From Desulfobacterium sp. (lineage in GTDB: Bacteria; Desulfobacterota; Desulfobacteria; Desulfobacterales; Desulfobacteraceae), in NCBI GenBank assembly GCA_030145245.1, contig JAQYWC010000004.1:1-64000 (forward strand): a DNA stretch of 64,000 nt. The letters are read 5' to 3'. Both the position numbers and the translations under genes were made by a program. Each line of letters opens with the position of its first letter. Positions within the stretch are counted from its first letter, which is position 1. The notes below the pieces were generated by a model that saw only the letters and a list, made by a program, of their open reading frames with translations, did no database searches and had not been told where the DNA came from. Positions 35,491-45,277 of the stretch are shown piece by piece.

Positions 35491-38330
35491 TGAGCAAAAG
35501 TTGCAGAAACGATTGTGTGGAGACCCCGGACTTTCCCAAAAAGATCGGGAACCGGGCCGGGCTGTCCCGTATCGGCTATCGCATGGCCACCTATTCCGAT
35601 TTCCGTGAGGCCCTGTTGAGAAAACTTGATGCAGATCCCACTCTTTCCGCCTGGACCCACCGTAAGGCCGATGATCCCGGCATTGCCCTGCTGGAGGGGG
35701 CCTCCATCCTGGGGGATATTCTCACCTTTTACCAGGAATTATACGCAAACGAAGCCTATCTCAGGACGGCCCAATGGCGGGAGAGCATTGGGGATCTGGT
35801 CCGGCTGGTGGGCTACCGTCTCTCCCCGGGCCTGGGGGGCAAGGCCGGATTCGCCTTTGAGGTAAAGGGGGACAAGCCTGTGGTGATCCCGGCGGGATTT
35901 CCGGTCAAGGCCCAGGTAAAAGGGTCGGAAAAGCCGGTTGATTTTGAAACAAAAAAACAGGTCACGGCCTGGCCCCACCTCAGTCGGTTTCATCTGTTCC
36001 GTCCCCCGATTCTCCCGGATTTTACCTCCAAAATATCGGTCTTTTCCATGGAGACCCTGGGGCTTGAGCAGGCAGGGATAGAAATCAATAAGGACGATCG
36101 CCTGCTGCTGCTGGATACCACAAAAGGTCCCACGGACAACGCTCAAATTGTCGTTGTTAAGGAGGTTGAGGAGGTGTTTGAAAGGACCGTCATCACGATT
36201 GAAGGGGTATGGAATAAAGGTGACGGCCTTAAAAAGATCAAGGCCTGTAAGCTTGGACGATCCTTCCGTCATTTTGGCCACAACGGGCCTTTGCAGGTGG
36301 TGGATAAATCAGATCCGACTGCAAGCATGATATCCATTAAATTCAACAGAAAACTCCATGGAAAGACAGAAACGGCATCAGCGGAAAAATGGACCATCCA
36401 GCCCTCCATTCAATCCATGGAGATTCCCCTGGACAGTGAAGTGGATGATTTTGTGGTTGGAAGCAAGGTGGTGATCCAGGGATTGAAATCTTCCGACGGC
36501 CAGGCATATAAAAACGTTAGGAACCTTGTCTCCTCATGGTTTAATGCAACGGATAACATCTGGAACCTGTTATTGTTGATGTTGTTTTTAAAGTTTTATT
36601 TTTCCTTCCTGAATTATGTCATAGATTTTTCGAGTTGGACGGACGAAGAGACCAAAAAGGCCCTTGAAGCCATTGCTTCCTGGAGAACCAACAACCGGTT
36701 GAAAAATATCTTTGGCAATACACGGGTCATGGAAGTCAAGGGTGCAAGACCAGGTTCCATGACCTGGGGGGCTTTGAGCGGCAGTTCCACCATCATTGAA
36801 TTGTCGGAGGAGATGGACGACTGGGGGATTATTGTAAAACCTGTCAAGAGAATCCACGACTTACTGGTAACAGATATCCGCAACCTCGCAATCCACGAAA
36901 CCATCGGGAATACGGCTTTCACCCTTACAAATGAACGCCAGGCCGATTCTTCAGCAGACGGTACAACCCTTTATTTTTATGGCGATGCCAGGGCGTACAA
37001 AGAGCTGGACAAGCGGGCCCTTGCCCTTGTGAAAAAAGATGGCACCTCCATGGAAACCACGGTTGAAACCATGGCTTCCGGGTTGTCGGATCCAAAAAGG
37101 AAGATACTGAGGCCCGTTACATTAAAGAGCCCCCTGGAAGAGGGGTTTATGCTGGAGGACTTTCCCCTTGAGAAACCCGGGGTGACCGTCCATGGAAACC
37201 TGGCCGTTGCCGGCCAGGGCAGGACAGAGAAGGATGCCATCCTTGGAAACGGTGACAGCCGCAAGACATTTCAGACCTTTAAATTTCCAAAGACGCCCCT
37301 GACATATCACCTCTCTTCCGGCCGGACGCCCCCTGAAGTGCCGGAACTTCAAATTTATGTAAATGATCGCCTGTGGAAGGGCGTCGCTTCCCTTTTTGGT
37401 CGGGGCGCCATGGAGGAGGTTTATATTGTCCGTGAAGATGCCAAAGGGGAAAGCTGGGTGCAGTTCGGGGATGGAAAAACAGGTGCACGGCTTCCTTCGG
37501 GCCTGAAAAATGTGGTGGCAAAATACCGGACCGGCACAGGTGCTTACGGCGTCCTTAAGGAAGGGACAACCGTGCAGCCGGGGGGGAAGCTTGACCGCCT
37601 AAAGAAGATTCAGCTGCCCGGAGCTGCAACCGGTGGTTCCGAACCTGAGACCGGGGACAACGCGAAAGAAGCGGCTCCCGGAAAGATCCAGAGCATGGGC
37701 CGGCTTGTGGGACTCAGGGATTTTGAACGGGAAACCCTGGCCATATCCGGTGTCTCAAAGGCCCTGGCCGCATGGGACCTTGTGGACAACGTTCCTTCAG
37801 TCGTGCTGACGGTGTTGATGGAAACAGGGCGTGAAGAGGAGTTGAAAGAGGTGAGAAAAACCCTGAACGATTATAACAGGTGCCGGGGCCCCCAGCGGTT
37901 TCCCATTGATGTTCGCACGGGCAGGCGTCTTTGGGTCTACATGGATGTTGTTTACGGTCATGATCCCTCCTTCTTGCAAGAAAAGGTTGAAAATGCGATC
38001 AAGGAAGCGTTGGGGCTTTCCGGGGATGAAGGCCACGGGAAAAATGGTTTTTCCGGCCTATTCGGGATCCGTCAGCGTTGCTTTGGGCAGAACGAGTACG
38101 CAACAAGGATCGTTGGAACCATTCAAAATGTCAAAGGGGTGATCTGGGCAAAGATTACGGCCCTTGGCTTTTTACAGGGCGGCTCGGATGCGCCTTCCAA
38201 ACTAGTTCTTCCCCTGGAGCCCAAGCCTTTGAATCCGGTCATCCCCTGCGATAACCTGCACATCTTAAGCCTGTTCCGGGACCATCTTCAGATATCGGCT
38301 TCCAAGGTTCAAGCCACGGAGGAGTGTTGA
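35490..38330 (+). CDS. Large baseplate wedge protein 2 (gpJ/Afp12-like)
   Basis: A 946-residue protein. ATG 35490 has a GGGGAGGGGGC site. Near the N-terminus: RIGYRMATYSDFREALLRKL, then DDPGIALLEGASILGDILTF and YQELYANEAYLRTAQWRESI, the family hallmark of the second putative baseplate assembly protein. A C-terminal gpJ-like part has RLVGLRDFERETLAISGVSK and SVVLTVLMETGREEELKEVR. An unusual hydrophobic patch (LLLLMLFLKFYFSFLNYVID, about 365-385) lies in the middle and is not expected in a soluble wedge protein; it may be a buried insertion. It follows the 853-residue paralogue. Confidence 0.87.
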   Translation: MSKSCRNDCVETPDFPKKIGNRAGLSRIGYRMATYSDFREALLRKLDADPTLSAWTHRKADDPGIALLEGASILGDILTFYQELYANEAYLRTAQWRESIGDLVRLVGYRLSPGLGGKAGFAFEVKGDKPVVIPAGFPVKAQVKGSEKPVDFETKKQVTAWPHLSRFHLFRPPILPDFTSKISVFSMETLGLEQAGIEINKDDRLLLLDTTKGPTDNAQIVVVKEVEEVFERTVITIEGVWNKGDGLKKIKACKLGRSFRHFGHNGPLQVVDKSDPTASMISIKFNRKLHGKTETASAEKWTIQPSIQSMEIPLDSEVDDFVVGSKVVIQGLKSSDGQAYKNVRNLVSSWFNATDNIWNLLLLMLFLKFYFSFLNYVIDFSSWTDEETKKALEAIASWRTNNRLKNIFGNTRVMEVKGARPGSMTWGALSGSSTIIELSEEMDDWGIIVKPVKRIHDLLVTDIRNLAIHETIGNTAFTLTNERQADSSADGTTLYFYGDARAYKELDKRALALVKKDGTSMETTVETMASGLSDPKRKILRPVTLKSPLEEGFMLEDFPLEKPGVTVHGNLAVAGQGRTEKDAILGNGDSRKTFQTFKFPKTPLTYHLSSGRTPPEVPELQIYVNDRLWKGVASLFGRGAMEEVYIVREDAKGESWVQFGDGKTGARLPSGLKNVVAKYRTGTGAYGVLKEGTTVQPGGKLDRLKKIQLPGAATGGSEPETGDNAKEAAPGKIQSMGRLVGLRDFERETLAISGVSKALAAWDLVDNVPSVVLTVLMETGREEELKEVRKTLNDYNRCRGPQRFPIDVRTGRRLWVYMDVVYGHDPSFLQEKVENAIKEALGLSGDEGHGKNGFSGLFGIRQRCFGQNEYATRIVGTIQNVKGVIWAKITALGFLQGGSDAPSKLVLPLEPKPLNPVIPCDNLHILSLFRDHLQISASKVQATEEC

Positions 38331-38331
38331 T

Positions 38332-40647
38332 ATGGGTGAAACGCGCGTACCTCTCTATGAACGGCTGCCTGAGATATACAGAATCAAGGACCAGGAGCAG
38401 TCCCCCCCGGGCCAGCTGAAAAGCTATCTTGCCCTTGTTGAAGAGGTGTTTGGAGAGATCCATAAAAATATCGAGTCCCTGTATCACGACCTCTTTATTG
38501 ACACCTGTGACGACTGGGTGATTCCCTATATCGGAGACCTGCTCGGCACAAGCCATCTTAAGGGAGAACCCTGGACTTTGAGGGCTGATGTTGCCGATAC
38601 CATTGCCCTCCGCCGACGCAAGGGCACCATTGGCGCAATTGAGTTTCTGACCTATAATCTCACCCAGTGGGGTGTCCATTGCCTGGAGCTCCGGGAGAAC
38701 CTGATTTTGAACCAGCATCTCAATCACCAGCGGCCGGATAAAGGTGGGACGGTTCCCCTCAGGGATCCGGCAATGCTCACACTGCTCAACACCCCGTTTG
38801 ATCCTTTTGGCCATACGGTTGACCTGAAACCTGCGGCCTTTGGAAATATCCGTTACAACCTGCCCAACCTTGCCATTTTTCTATGGCGGCTGGAGGCGTA
38901 TCAGATTCCCGTGTCCCAACCAGACCCCCAGGGGGTGCACACAAGGGACGTTGCCATTGACCTTGGGAAATTCCCTGATGCCGCAGGTTTCATTGCCCGG
39001 TTTAACGTCCATCCCCTGGGCGAACCCCTGAGACTCTTTAATACCCATGGCTTTGATCCGGACAGGAGACCGCCCGTTGTCACCCAGCTGGATCAAACAC
39101 CCGGCCCCATTGCCACGGCCCGGTTGAACGGGGATTCATCCTCAGGAAACCCTGAAGCCTATGTCAGCGTCGAAACCTATGACCATACCGACCCTGGCCC
39201 GGGAACCCTGGAGATATCAGATGCGGGGCTTCAGATGCATCTGCCTGAATCAGGCTTTTCAGGAGAGATCTGGCCAAAGCCGGATGATCCCCAGGTCTGG
39301 TCCATCCGGGGAGCAAATTTGTGCGCCTGGGAGATAGGGCTTTCTCCCCCCTTGGATCACCATGAAATCGTCATTGATCCGGTGATCGGCAGAATCGTCT
39401 TTGGCGTGGACACCCAGGGTAAGGCAGATGCTTTGATTGACCATCTTTTGATGACATATACATATGGGGCGGTGGGCCCGGTGGGCAGCCACCCCATATC
39501 CCGTCCTCCTCTGCCCGTGGAATACAATGGTGAGGCCGTGGACAGGAGAATGGTCAACTTCCATCAAAATCCTGGCGGCCTCCGGGACCAGCTGGCTAAT
39601 ATCGAAACCTTTGGGTCGCCCATTGTCATTGAAATCCAGGACAGCATGACCCACGACCTGGACCTTATCGGCCTGGCAGGAACCATTGTTGAAGACGGCG
39701 GCGTAAACCTGCAGTTGAACAGGTCCCTGATCATCCGTGCCGCCGACAACCAGAGGCCTGTCATCAGGCTTGCTCATCCCCTGCGTTTCAGGCCCGCCAA
39801 TGTAAAAGGTGCAAATGAAAGCGAGCAGACACAGTTTGACGCTGTCATGTCACGTCTCTTTGTAAGGCTTGAGGGGTTGTATCTCACCCGGGGCGATACC
39901 TTTCCCGGAGGCGATCCCCTGGTTGCAAGGGCGGCGTTGCACGGCCTTGAAATTATCGGCTGCACCCTGGATCCCGGTGGATTTGGAAACCCCGACGGCA
40001 GCCGTGGGGTGATTCATACTGCCATGGTGCTTAAGGAACCCTATGGATTTGCTGACACGGATGATGAAGATGCGTTTAATCAAACCCCTGAAATCATCCT
40101 CCAGCGCACCATTACCGGGCCTTTGTTCATTGATCTTGGCTACAAATTGTTTCTTGGGGACTCGGTCATCGATGCCGGCAGCGGTGTCGGCCATGGTCCG
40201 GGCACTCCTGGCTTTGCCGTGTCAGGCGCGGGTCTTGACCCCTCAACTTCATGGGGTCCCCCAACCCAGGCCGACGGCATTACGGTATTGGGCCGTATGA
40301 GGGTTGAGAGCATCTCCGGCCGCCACGGAATATGGGTCCACGCCCTGGAGGTGCTTAATAACCAGAAGGGCTGCATCCGGTTTAGCTATTTTTCAGGCCA
40401 GGGGGACCGTCTTCCCCAGAATCTCGGCTGCCTGGACGGCAACGGGGCAAGGCTGAGGTTTGTCAGCGAGATATTCGGCCGGCCGGCCTATGGACAACTG
40501 GCCGGTAGCAGTGATTTTCAAATCAAAGAGCAGGAGATGGGCGCGTTTGGTTTTCTTTCAGAGGCCAGCAAGTGGCGAAACATTCAGATTCGTTTCCGGG
40601 AATTTATGCCGGTGGGAGTGAGACCGTTGCTGATACAGGTGACTTAA
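38332..40647 (+). CDS. Tail protein I-like wedge protein with a long C-terminal extension
   Basis: A 771-residue protein. The first 170 residues match P2 gpI/tail-I: PLYERLPEIYRIKDQEQSPP then FIDTCDDWVIPYIGDLLGTS and IALRRRKGTIGAIEFLTYNL. The remaining 600 residues are beta-rich with a putative beta-helix or lectin-like character (RSLIIRAADNQRPVIRLAHP, LHGLEIIGCTLDPGGFGNPD). P2-type tail I protein links wedge and fibre. The long extension suggests that it also contributes to the surface of the baseplate; in eCIS clusters proteins of this size are usual at this position. Confidence 0.85.
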   Translation: MGETRVPLYERLPEIYRIKDQEQSPPGQLKSYLALVEEVFGEIHKNIESLYHDLFIDTCDDWVIPYIGDLLGTSHLKGEPWTLRADVADTIALRRRKGTIGAIEFLTYNLTQWGVHCLELRENLILNQHLNHQRPDKGGTVPLRDPAMLTLLNTPFDPFGHTVDLKPAAFGNIRYNLPNLAIFLWRLEAYQIPVSQPDPQGVHTRDVAIDLGKFPDAAGFIARFNVHPLGEPLRLFNTHGFDPDRRPPVVTQLDQTPGPIATARLNGDSSSGNPEAYVSVETYDHTDPGPGTLEISDAGLQMHLPESGFSGEIWPKPDDPQVWSIRGANLCAWEIGLSPPLDHHEIVIDPVIGRIVFGVDTQGKADALIDHLLMTYTYGAVGPVGSHPISRPPLPVEYNGEAVDRRMVNFHQNPGGLRDQLANIETFGSPIVIEIQDSMTHDLDLIGLAGTIVEDGGVNLQLNRSLIIRAADNQRPVIRLAHPLRFRPANVKGANESEQTQFDAVMSRLFVRLEGLYLTRGDTFPGGDPLVARAALHGLEIIGCTLDPGGFGNPDGSRGVIHTAMVLKEPYGFADTDDEDAFNQTPEIILQRTITGPLFIDLGYKLFLGDSVIDAGSGVGHGPGTPGFAVSGAGLDPSTSWGPPTQADGITVLGRMRVESISGRHGIWVHALEVLNNQKGCIRFSYFSGQGDRLPQNLGCLDGNGARLRFVSEIFGRPAYGQLAGSSDFQIKEQEMGAFGFLSEASKWRNIQIRFREFMPVGVRPLLIQVT

Positions 40648-40657
40648 GGAGAGCAAA

Positions 40658-43600
40658 ATGAAAGGCGATTTTTCCAACTGGGATTTTGACGGCAGGAATA
40701 ATTTTAGCGGCGTTTTGCATCAACAGGGCAGGGTACTGCTCGATACCGACTGGAACGCCCAGACCCGAATAACCGCTAACTGGCAGGACCAGGCGGGCCG
40801 GGACGCCATTGGGCCGGCAGTTGCGGCGATACCGGCAGGTGAGCCCCAGGGATTCAAGGTTGTAAAGGCCGGGGTTATCACCGGTCCTGCGGGTGATAAA
40901 GCAACCCTTGACGTCATGCCCGGAAGAACCTGGGCCGATGGCCTGCTGGTTTATCTGGACGGAAAAACAGAGGATTTTGCCACGGCCACCGCCACCCCCA
41001 CCCCCACAGCCACCTACCTTGAGGATCCTGGACCCCCCATTGCCCCGGGCATACGGGACGGGGTGGTTCTGGAGGTCTGGCGGGAGTCCGTCAATGGTTT
41101 TCAGATGCCGGAGGAGCTGATTGAACCGGCCCTTGGCGGACCCGATACCACTGAAAGGCTCCACACGGCAATGGCTTTCAGGCTGCTCAGGCTGGAAGAG
41201 GAAGACACCTGTGAGACGTTTCGGGAAAAGTTGAAGCACGACCTCTCCTACAGGGGGAATCTGAAGGTGACCCTGGCCCCGGTTACGGAGACAGAGGGCG
41301 ACTGCCCGGTGATGGAGGGGGGCGGCTACACAGGCTTTGAGCATTCCCTCTACCGGATTGAGATTGCCCGGCTAAACAGCGGCGCTTCCCCCATGTTTAA
41401 ATGGTCCGGGTTCAATGGCGGACTTGTGGGCCGGGGGAAATTTGATGCCGCCGCCCAAAAAGTCGTTATCACCGCCAACCTCCAGCCCATTATCACCTCC
41501 GGCCTGGATGGTTTCTATCTTGAAGCGGTTGAGTTCGATAAGGAGCTTGCCCATTGGGAGGTTACCTATGGGGCAAAGGTAACGCTTAACAGCGACAATG
41601 AAATTGAGCTGCCGGCCACTGCGCTCTTTGGGAGTATTCCCGCTTCCGGCCCGAGTGTCTTTTTCCGGCTCTGGAACGGGATAGAGGAGATATCCGACTT
41701 TCCTTTTTCCACTTCTTCCAACAGCGCCAAGACCCTGATAAACGGTATCCGGCTGGAGTTCGATATTGGTGGCGGCATGGACTACAAGGCCGGTGATTTC
41801 TGGACGTTTAAACTGCGGGCGGGCGGGATCGGCAATTCTCCTGTTGCGGCCCCTGTGTTCGCAACAACACTGGAAACCGACCTGAACAATGAAACCAACA
41901 CTCTTGCTTTGCAGACGGAATTTAATGATAACGGCTTTCCCATCTCCTCCAACGCTGTTGTTGAAATAAAAGAAACCGGGAAATGGCTGATCACGGACCC
42001 TGACCTTGAAAAGACCTTTTCCGTAAGAAAAGAGAGCGGTGTATTAAACGTCTACCATCTGAACCTGATTAAAACCGGACCCCCTGAAGGCATCCGCTAC
42101 CACCGGGTGCCCCTGGCCATCCTTAATTGGGACGGCAGCACCATTGAAGAGGAGAAGATCGATGATTGCAGGCGGATCTTCCATCCGTTAACCGATCTTC
42201 AGGGATGCTGCACCGTGACCGTTGGGAGGGGCGGCGATTTTAACAAGATCCAGAAGGCCGTTGATTTTCTGGATAAAGAGGCCGGGGGCCGGATCTGCCT
42301 GCTGCCCGGGGAATATGTTGAGAACGTCGACATCCACGACCGGGCAAACATCTTCATCCATGGATGCGGAGAACAAAGTAAAATAATGGCAAAGGCAGCA
42401 CTTCCGGTGATAGATCTGGCCGATTCCACCAACATCCGGATAGAGTCCCTTACCGTTACCGCCCATGATGAAGGAATCGGCATTCATATTCACGGGTCTC
42501 CCCAAACCGTGGGAAAACCTGCCTCCACCCGTAACATCCTGTTGACCGGCCTGATGGTGGAAGCAGATTCCCAAAGCGCGATAAAAGTGATGGACGGCCG
42601 CTTTGTCACCATCCGCGAATCTCTTGTTGAAATGGAAAAGAACACCCGGGTCTCCTGGCCGGCCATATTCTTTGTCGGGGATGACGGATTGATCCAGGAT
42701 AATAAAATCCAGGTGCTGGCCGGGCAAGCCGAGGATATGGAGACCCCGGGTGAGCTTGCGCCCCCGGCAGGCCGGGGCGGGCTCCAGATCGGTGGTACCT
42801 CGGACCGGGTTCGCATTATCAACAATCTTATCCTTGGGGGCTCCGGCAATGGAATTACCCTGGGCCATATTCTGGAAACAGAGGGCCGGGACCGCACCGA
42901 TATTCCTTTTCCAGGGTATTTTGAGAGGGATCATCCCTGTTATCCCTGTTTTTTGGCTGATGATACCACAGAGGCCATTGATGATGATGGGAACCGGGTG
43001 CGCATGTCCGCAGGGGCCCTCACTGAGATCCATATCCTTGGCAACCGGATCTATGGTATGGGCATGAATGGTGTGGGTGTGGCTGCTTTCTTCAATCCGG
43101 AAGAGATCGACAAGCTGGAAAAGCTGGGCAAAACGGGCAATCTCCTCATCAGCGTTAACCAGCTCACCATCCGGGACAATGACATTCGAAATTGTCTCCA
43201 GGGCGAGCTTGCCTCCATAACCAAAGAGATGCTGGGTAAAAAGGGCTACGGGGGCATCTCACTTGCTGATGTGGAAAATCTGGTGATCCGGGAGAACCGC
43301 ATTGAGGACAATGGAACAAAGGTTCAAAAGGGAGAGCCCATATGCGGTGTTTTTGTTCTCCATGGTGAAGGCGTTGACATATCAGAGAACCGGATTTCCA
43401 ACAACGGGGCCAAAGTGAGTTCATACCAGCAGGGCCCCCGGGGGGGAATTGCCATTGTAAAGGCGGTTGCCCCTTCCGCAGAATACCGTGTTGAAGCACT
43501 CCAGCTGAAATATCCCCTTAAACAGGGGGTGCCCGCTGTGACAATCCACGATAATGTCGTGGTGGCCCCGGCCGGCCGGGCCCTTTCCCTCACAGCCCTG

Positions 43601-44299
43601 GGACCTGTATCCGTGACGGATAATCAGTTCACCACCAGGGATATATGCCCGGAACAAGGTTTACAACCCTATCTTGGGGCAACGGTATCGATATTGAACC
43701 TGGGTGTTTCCAATGAGCTTTATGGGCAACTGTTCCTGTTTTTCCTGCTGTCCTATCTGAATACGGACTCCCTCAAGCCCAATGGCGGTGTGAGTGTGAC
43801 AGGTGATGAAATAAATATTCCCGCCGGGACTGCTGATCCGTCGTCCTATGAATGTATTGCCAACGGCAATGTGCTGTTCAGCAACAACCAGTGCCTGCTG
43901 GACCTTTTTGATTCTGAAAGGGATATGGTATTGTTATCGTCATCCATAATGATCGCAACACTCGACGACATCGGTTTCCATGGCAATCAATGTGATTTTG
44001 ATGCCGTGCCGGCCATGGACTTCATCCTTTCCCAGGCCATTCTTTTTGGCTTTTCCCTGCGGGTGAGCAATAACAGGTTCAAGGAGGGGGTTTTATTTAA
44101 TTCACTGTTTTCCGCCATCACCCTTGGTTTACTCAATATGACCACCCACAACCAGGCGACCCACTGTCTCTGGATCAGCGGTTTCTGGGGCACAGATTCG
44201 CCTAATACGGTCCTGTGGTCATCTGTCCTGGGCGAAGAACAATCCTATTGCTCTATATTTAAAAATGTGTTTGGAGACTGGAAAAACCAGGGAGAATAG
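40658..44299 (+). CDS. Giant DUF6519 / right-handed beta-helix baseplate-surface protein
   Basis: A 1213-residue protein preceded by AAGGAGAGC. The N-terminal 250 residues match the DUF6519 family: MKGDFSNWDFDGRNNFSGVL then HQQGRVLLDTDWNAQTRITA, the form typical of contractile-system proteins. From about 520 the chain has parallel beta-helix (pectate-lyase-like) rungs: GDFNKIQKAVDFLDKEAGGR, IRIESLTVTAHDEGIGIHIH, RVRIINNLILGGSGNGITLG, NLVIRENRIEDNG. I infer a fibre- or receptor-binding-like surface structure; enzymatic activity on polysaccharide is possible but no catalytic triad was identified. No other tail-fibre candidate is in the cluster. Confidence 0.8.
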   Translation: MKGDFSNWDFDGRNNFSGVLHQQGRVLLDTDWNAQTRITANWQDQAGRDAIGPAVAAIPAGEPQGFKVVKAGVITGPAGDKATLDVMPGRTWADGLLVYLDGKTEDFATATATPTPTATYLEDPGPPIAPGIRDGVVLEVWRESVNGFQMPEELIEPALGGPDTTERLHTAMAFRLLRLEEEDTCETFREKLKHDLSYRGNLKVTLAPVTETEGDCPVMEGGGYTGFEHSLYRIEIARLNSGASPMFKWSGFNGGLVGRGKFDAAAQKVVITANLQPIITSGLDGFYLEAVEFDKELAHWEVTYGAKVTLNSDNEIELPATALFGSIPASGPSVFFRLWNGIEEISDFPFSTSSNSAKTLINGIRLEFDIGGGMDYKAGDFWTFKLRAGGIGNSPVAAPVFATTLETDLNNETNTLALQTEFNDNGFPISSNAVVEIKETGKWLITDPDLEKTFSVRKESGVLNVYHLNLIKTGPPEGIRYHRVPLAILNWDGSTIEEEKIDDCRRIFHPLTDLQGCCTVTVGRGGDFNKIQKAVDFLDKEAGGRICLLPGEYVENVDIHDRANIFIHGCGEQSKIMAKAALPVIDLADSTNIRIESLTVTAHDEGIGIHIHGSPQTVGKPASTRNILLTGLMVEADSQSAIKVMDGRFVTIRESLVEMEKNTRVSWPAIFFVGDDGLIQDNKIQVLAGQAEDMETPGELAPPAGRGGLQIGGTSDRVRIINNLILGGSGNGITLGHILETEGRDRTDIPFPGYFERDHPCYPCFLADDTTEAIDDDGNRVRMSAGALTEIHILGNRIYGMGMNGVGVAAFFNPEEIDKLEKLGKTGNLLISVNQLTIRDNDIRNCLQGELASITKEMLGKKGYGGISLADVENLVIRENRIEDNGTKVQKGEPICGVFVLHGEGVDISENRISNNGAKVSSYQQGPRGGIAIVKAVAPSAEYRVEALQLKYPLKQGVPAVTIHDNVVVAPAGRALSLTALGPVSVTDNQFTTRDICPEQGLQPYLGATVSILNLGVSNELYGQLFLFFLLSYLNTDSLKPNGGVSVTGDEINIPAGTADPSSYECIANGNVLFSNNQCLLDLFDSERDMVLLSSSIMIATLDDIGFHGNQCDFDAVPAMDFILSQAILFGFSLRVSNNRFKEGVLFNSLFSAITLGLLNMTTHNQATHCLWISGFWGTDSPNTVLWSSVLGEEQSYCSIFKNVFGDWKNQGE

Positions 44300-44302
44300 A
44301 AA

Positions 44303-45277
44303 ATGGATAAAACGATCAAGGGTAAGGATGTGAAAATTTCCTTCAGCGATATCTCCGGTAAATTCGAGGGCCAGCTCAAGGGCGCGGATGAAGAACGCCT
44401 CAAAGGGCTGGAGGAGTTGAGCCTCTTGAGAAGAGTCAAAGCCGGCAGCCTGAAGCAGGAGAAAGAACGCCTGATTGAAAAGCTTGGACCTGATGATCCA
44501 AGGGTGGAAAAACTTCGGAACAAGGAGAAAAATGAGATACTCCTTTCCCGTAACCTGGCATTGGAAACCCAACGGGCCGGAACCGATGTGTCCGGTTTTG
44601 ACCGGAAATCCTGGAATCTTTTCGGCCATGTCCGGGATATGAGTTCCCAGGGCGTGCCTGGTCTCACGGTTGGTCTTTTTGACGAAAACGGAAACTGGAT
44701 AAAGAAATTAGGATACGGGTGTACGGACAAGGACGGCTATTTTTCCATTATCTATCCATTTAAAGGTAAAGAGGAAAAGAAGATCTCAGATTTACAGAAA
44801 ATATTTATCCATGTTTCCGATAAGAACTACAAGACTTTATACAAGGACAGCGATCCCCTTTATCCCGTGACCGGGCAGATGGACTACAGGGAGATTTATC
44901 TTACGGATGAAGATGCCTGCACACCACCTGAACCTGGCCGGGATGTTCCTTCGGCGAAACCCGGCACATGGATCGTCAAGGGAAGGGTTACCGATCAAGG
45001 GGGCCGTGGCCTGGCCTCCTTGACCGTGAGTGTCTACGATAAGGACCTCGTATTTGATGAAAGGCTGGGGACAATCCTTACGGACAAGGATGGAAATTTC
45101 ATGGCCAGCTATGAATATAAAGAGTTCCCTGACCTGTTCGACGCAAATCCTGACATCTATCTGAAGGTATTGGATCGAAGAGGAAAGCTGCTTTACTCTT
45201 CCAGGAAAAAGGTCAGATGCAAGCCAGGGGGCATGGAGACGTTTGACTTAAAGATTAAAAGGACAACGGGAAGATGA
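44303..45277 (+). CDS. Coiled-coil protein with two carboxypeptidase-regulatory-like beta-sandwich domains
   Basis: A 324-residue protein. Residues 1-95 are a charged helical coiled coil (ERLKGLEELSLLRRVKAGSL, KQEKERLIEKLGPDDPRVEK). Two CarboxypepD_reg/transthyretin-like modules follow: FGHVRDMSSQGVPGLTVGLF ending TDKDGYFSIIYPF, and VKGRVTDQGGRGLASLTVSV with TDKDGNFMASYEY. Such domains mediate adhesion or protein attachment. The stop overlaps the start of the first cargo-like gene (ATGA), so it is translated with the cargo and may be an adaptor or a baseplate decoration. No signal peptide. Confidence 0.75.
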   Translation: MDKTIKGKDVKISFSDISGKFEGQLKGADEERLKGLEELSLLRRVKAGSLKQEKERLIEKLGPDDPRVEKLRNKEKNEILLSRNLALETQRAGTDVSGFDRKSWNLFGHVRDMSSQGVPGLTVGLFDENGNWIKKLGYGCTDKDGYFSIIYPFKGKEEKKISDLQKIFIHVSDKNYKTLYKDSDPLYPVTGQMDYREIYLTDEDACTPPEPGRDVPSAKPGTWIVKGRVTDQGGRGLASLTVSVYDKDLVFDERLGTILTDKDGNFMASYEYKEFPDLFDANPDIYLKVLDRRGKLLYSSRKKVRCKPGGMETFDLKIKRTTGR

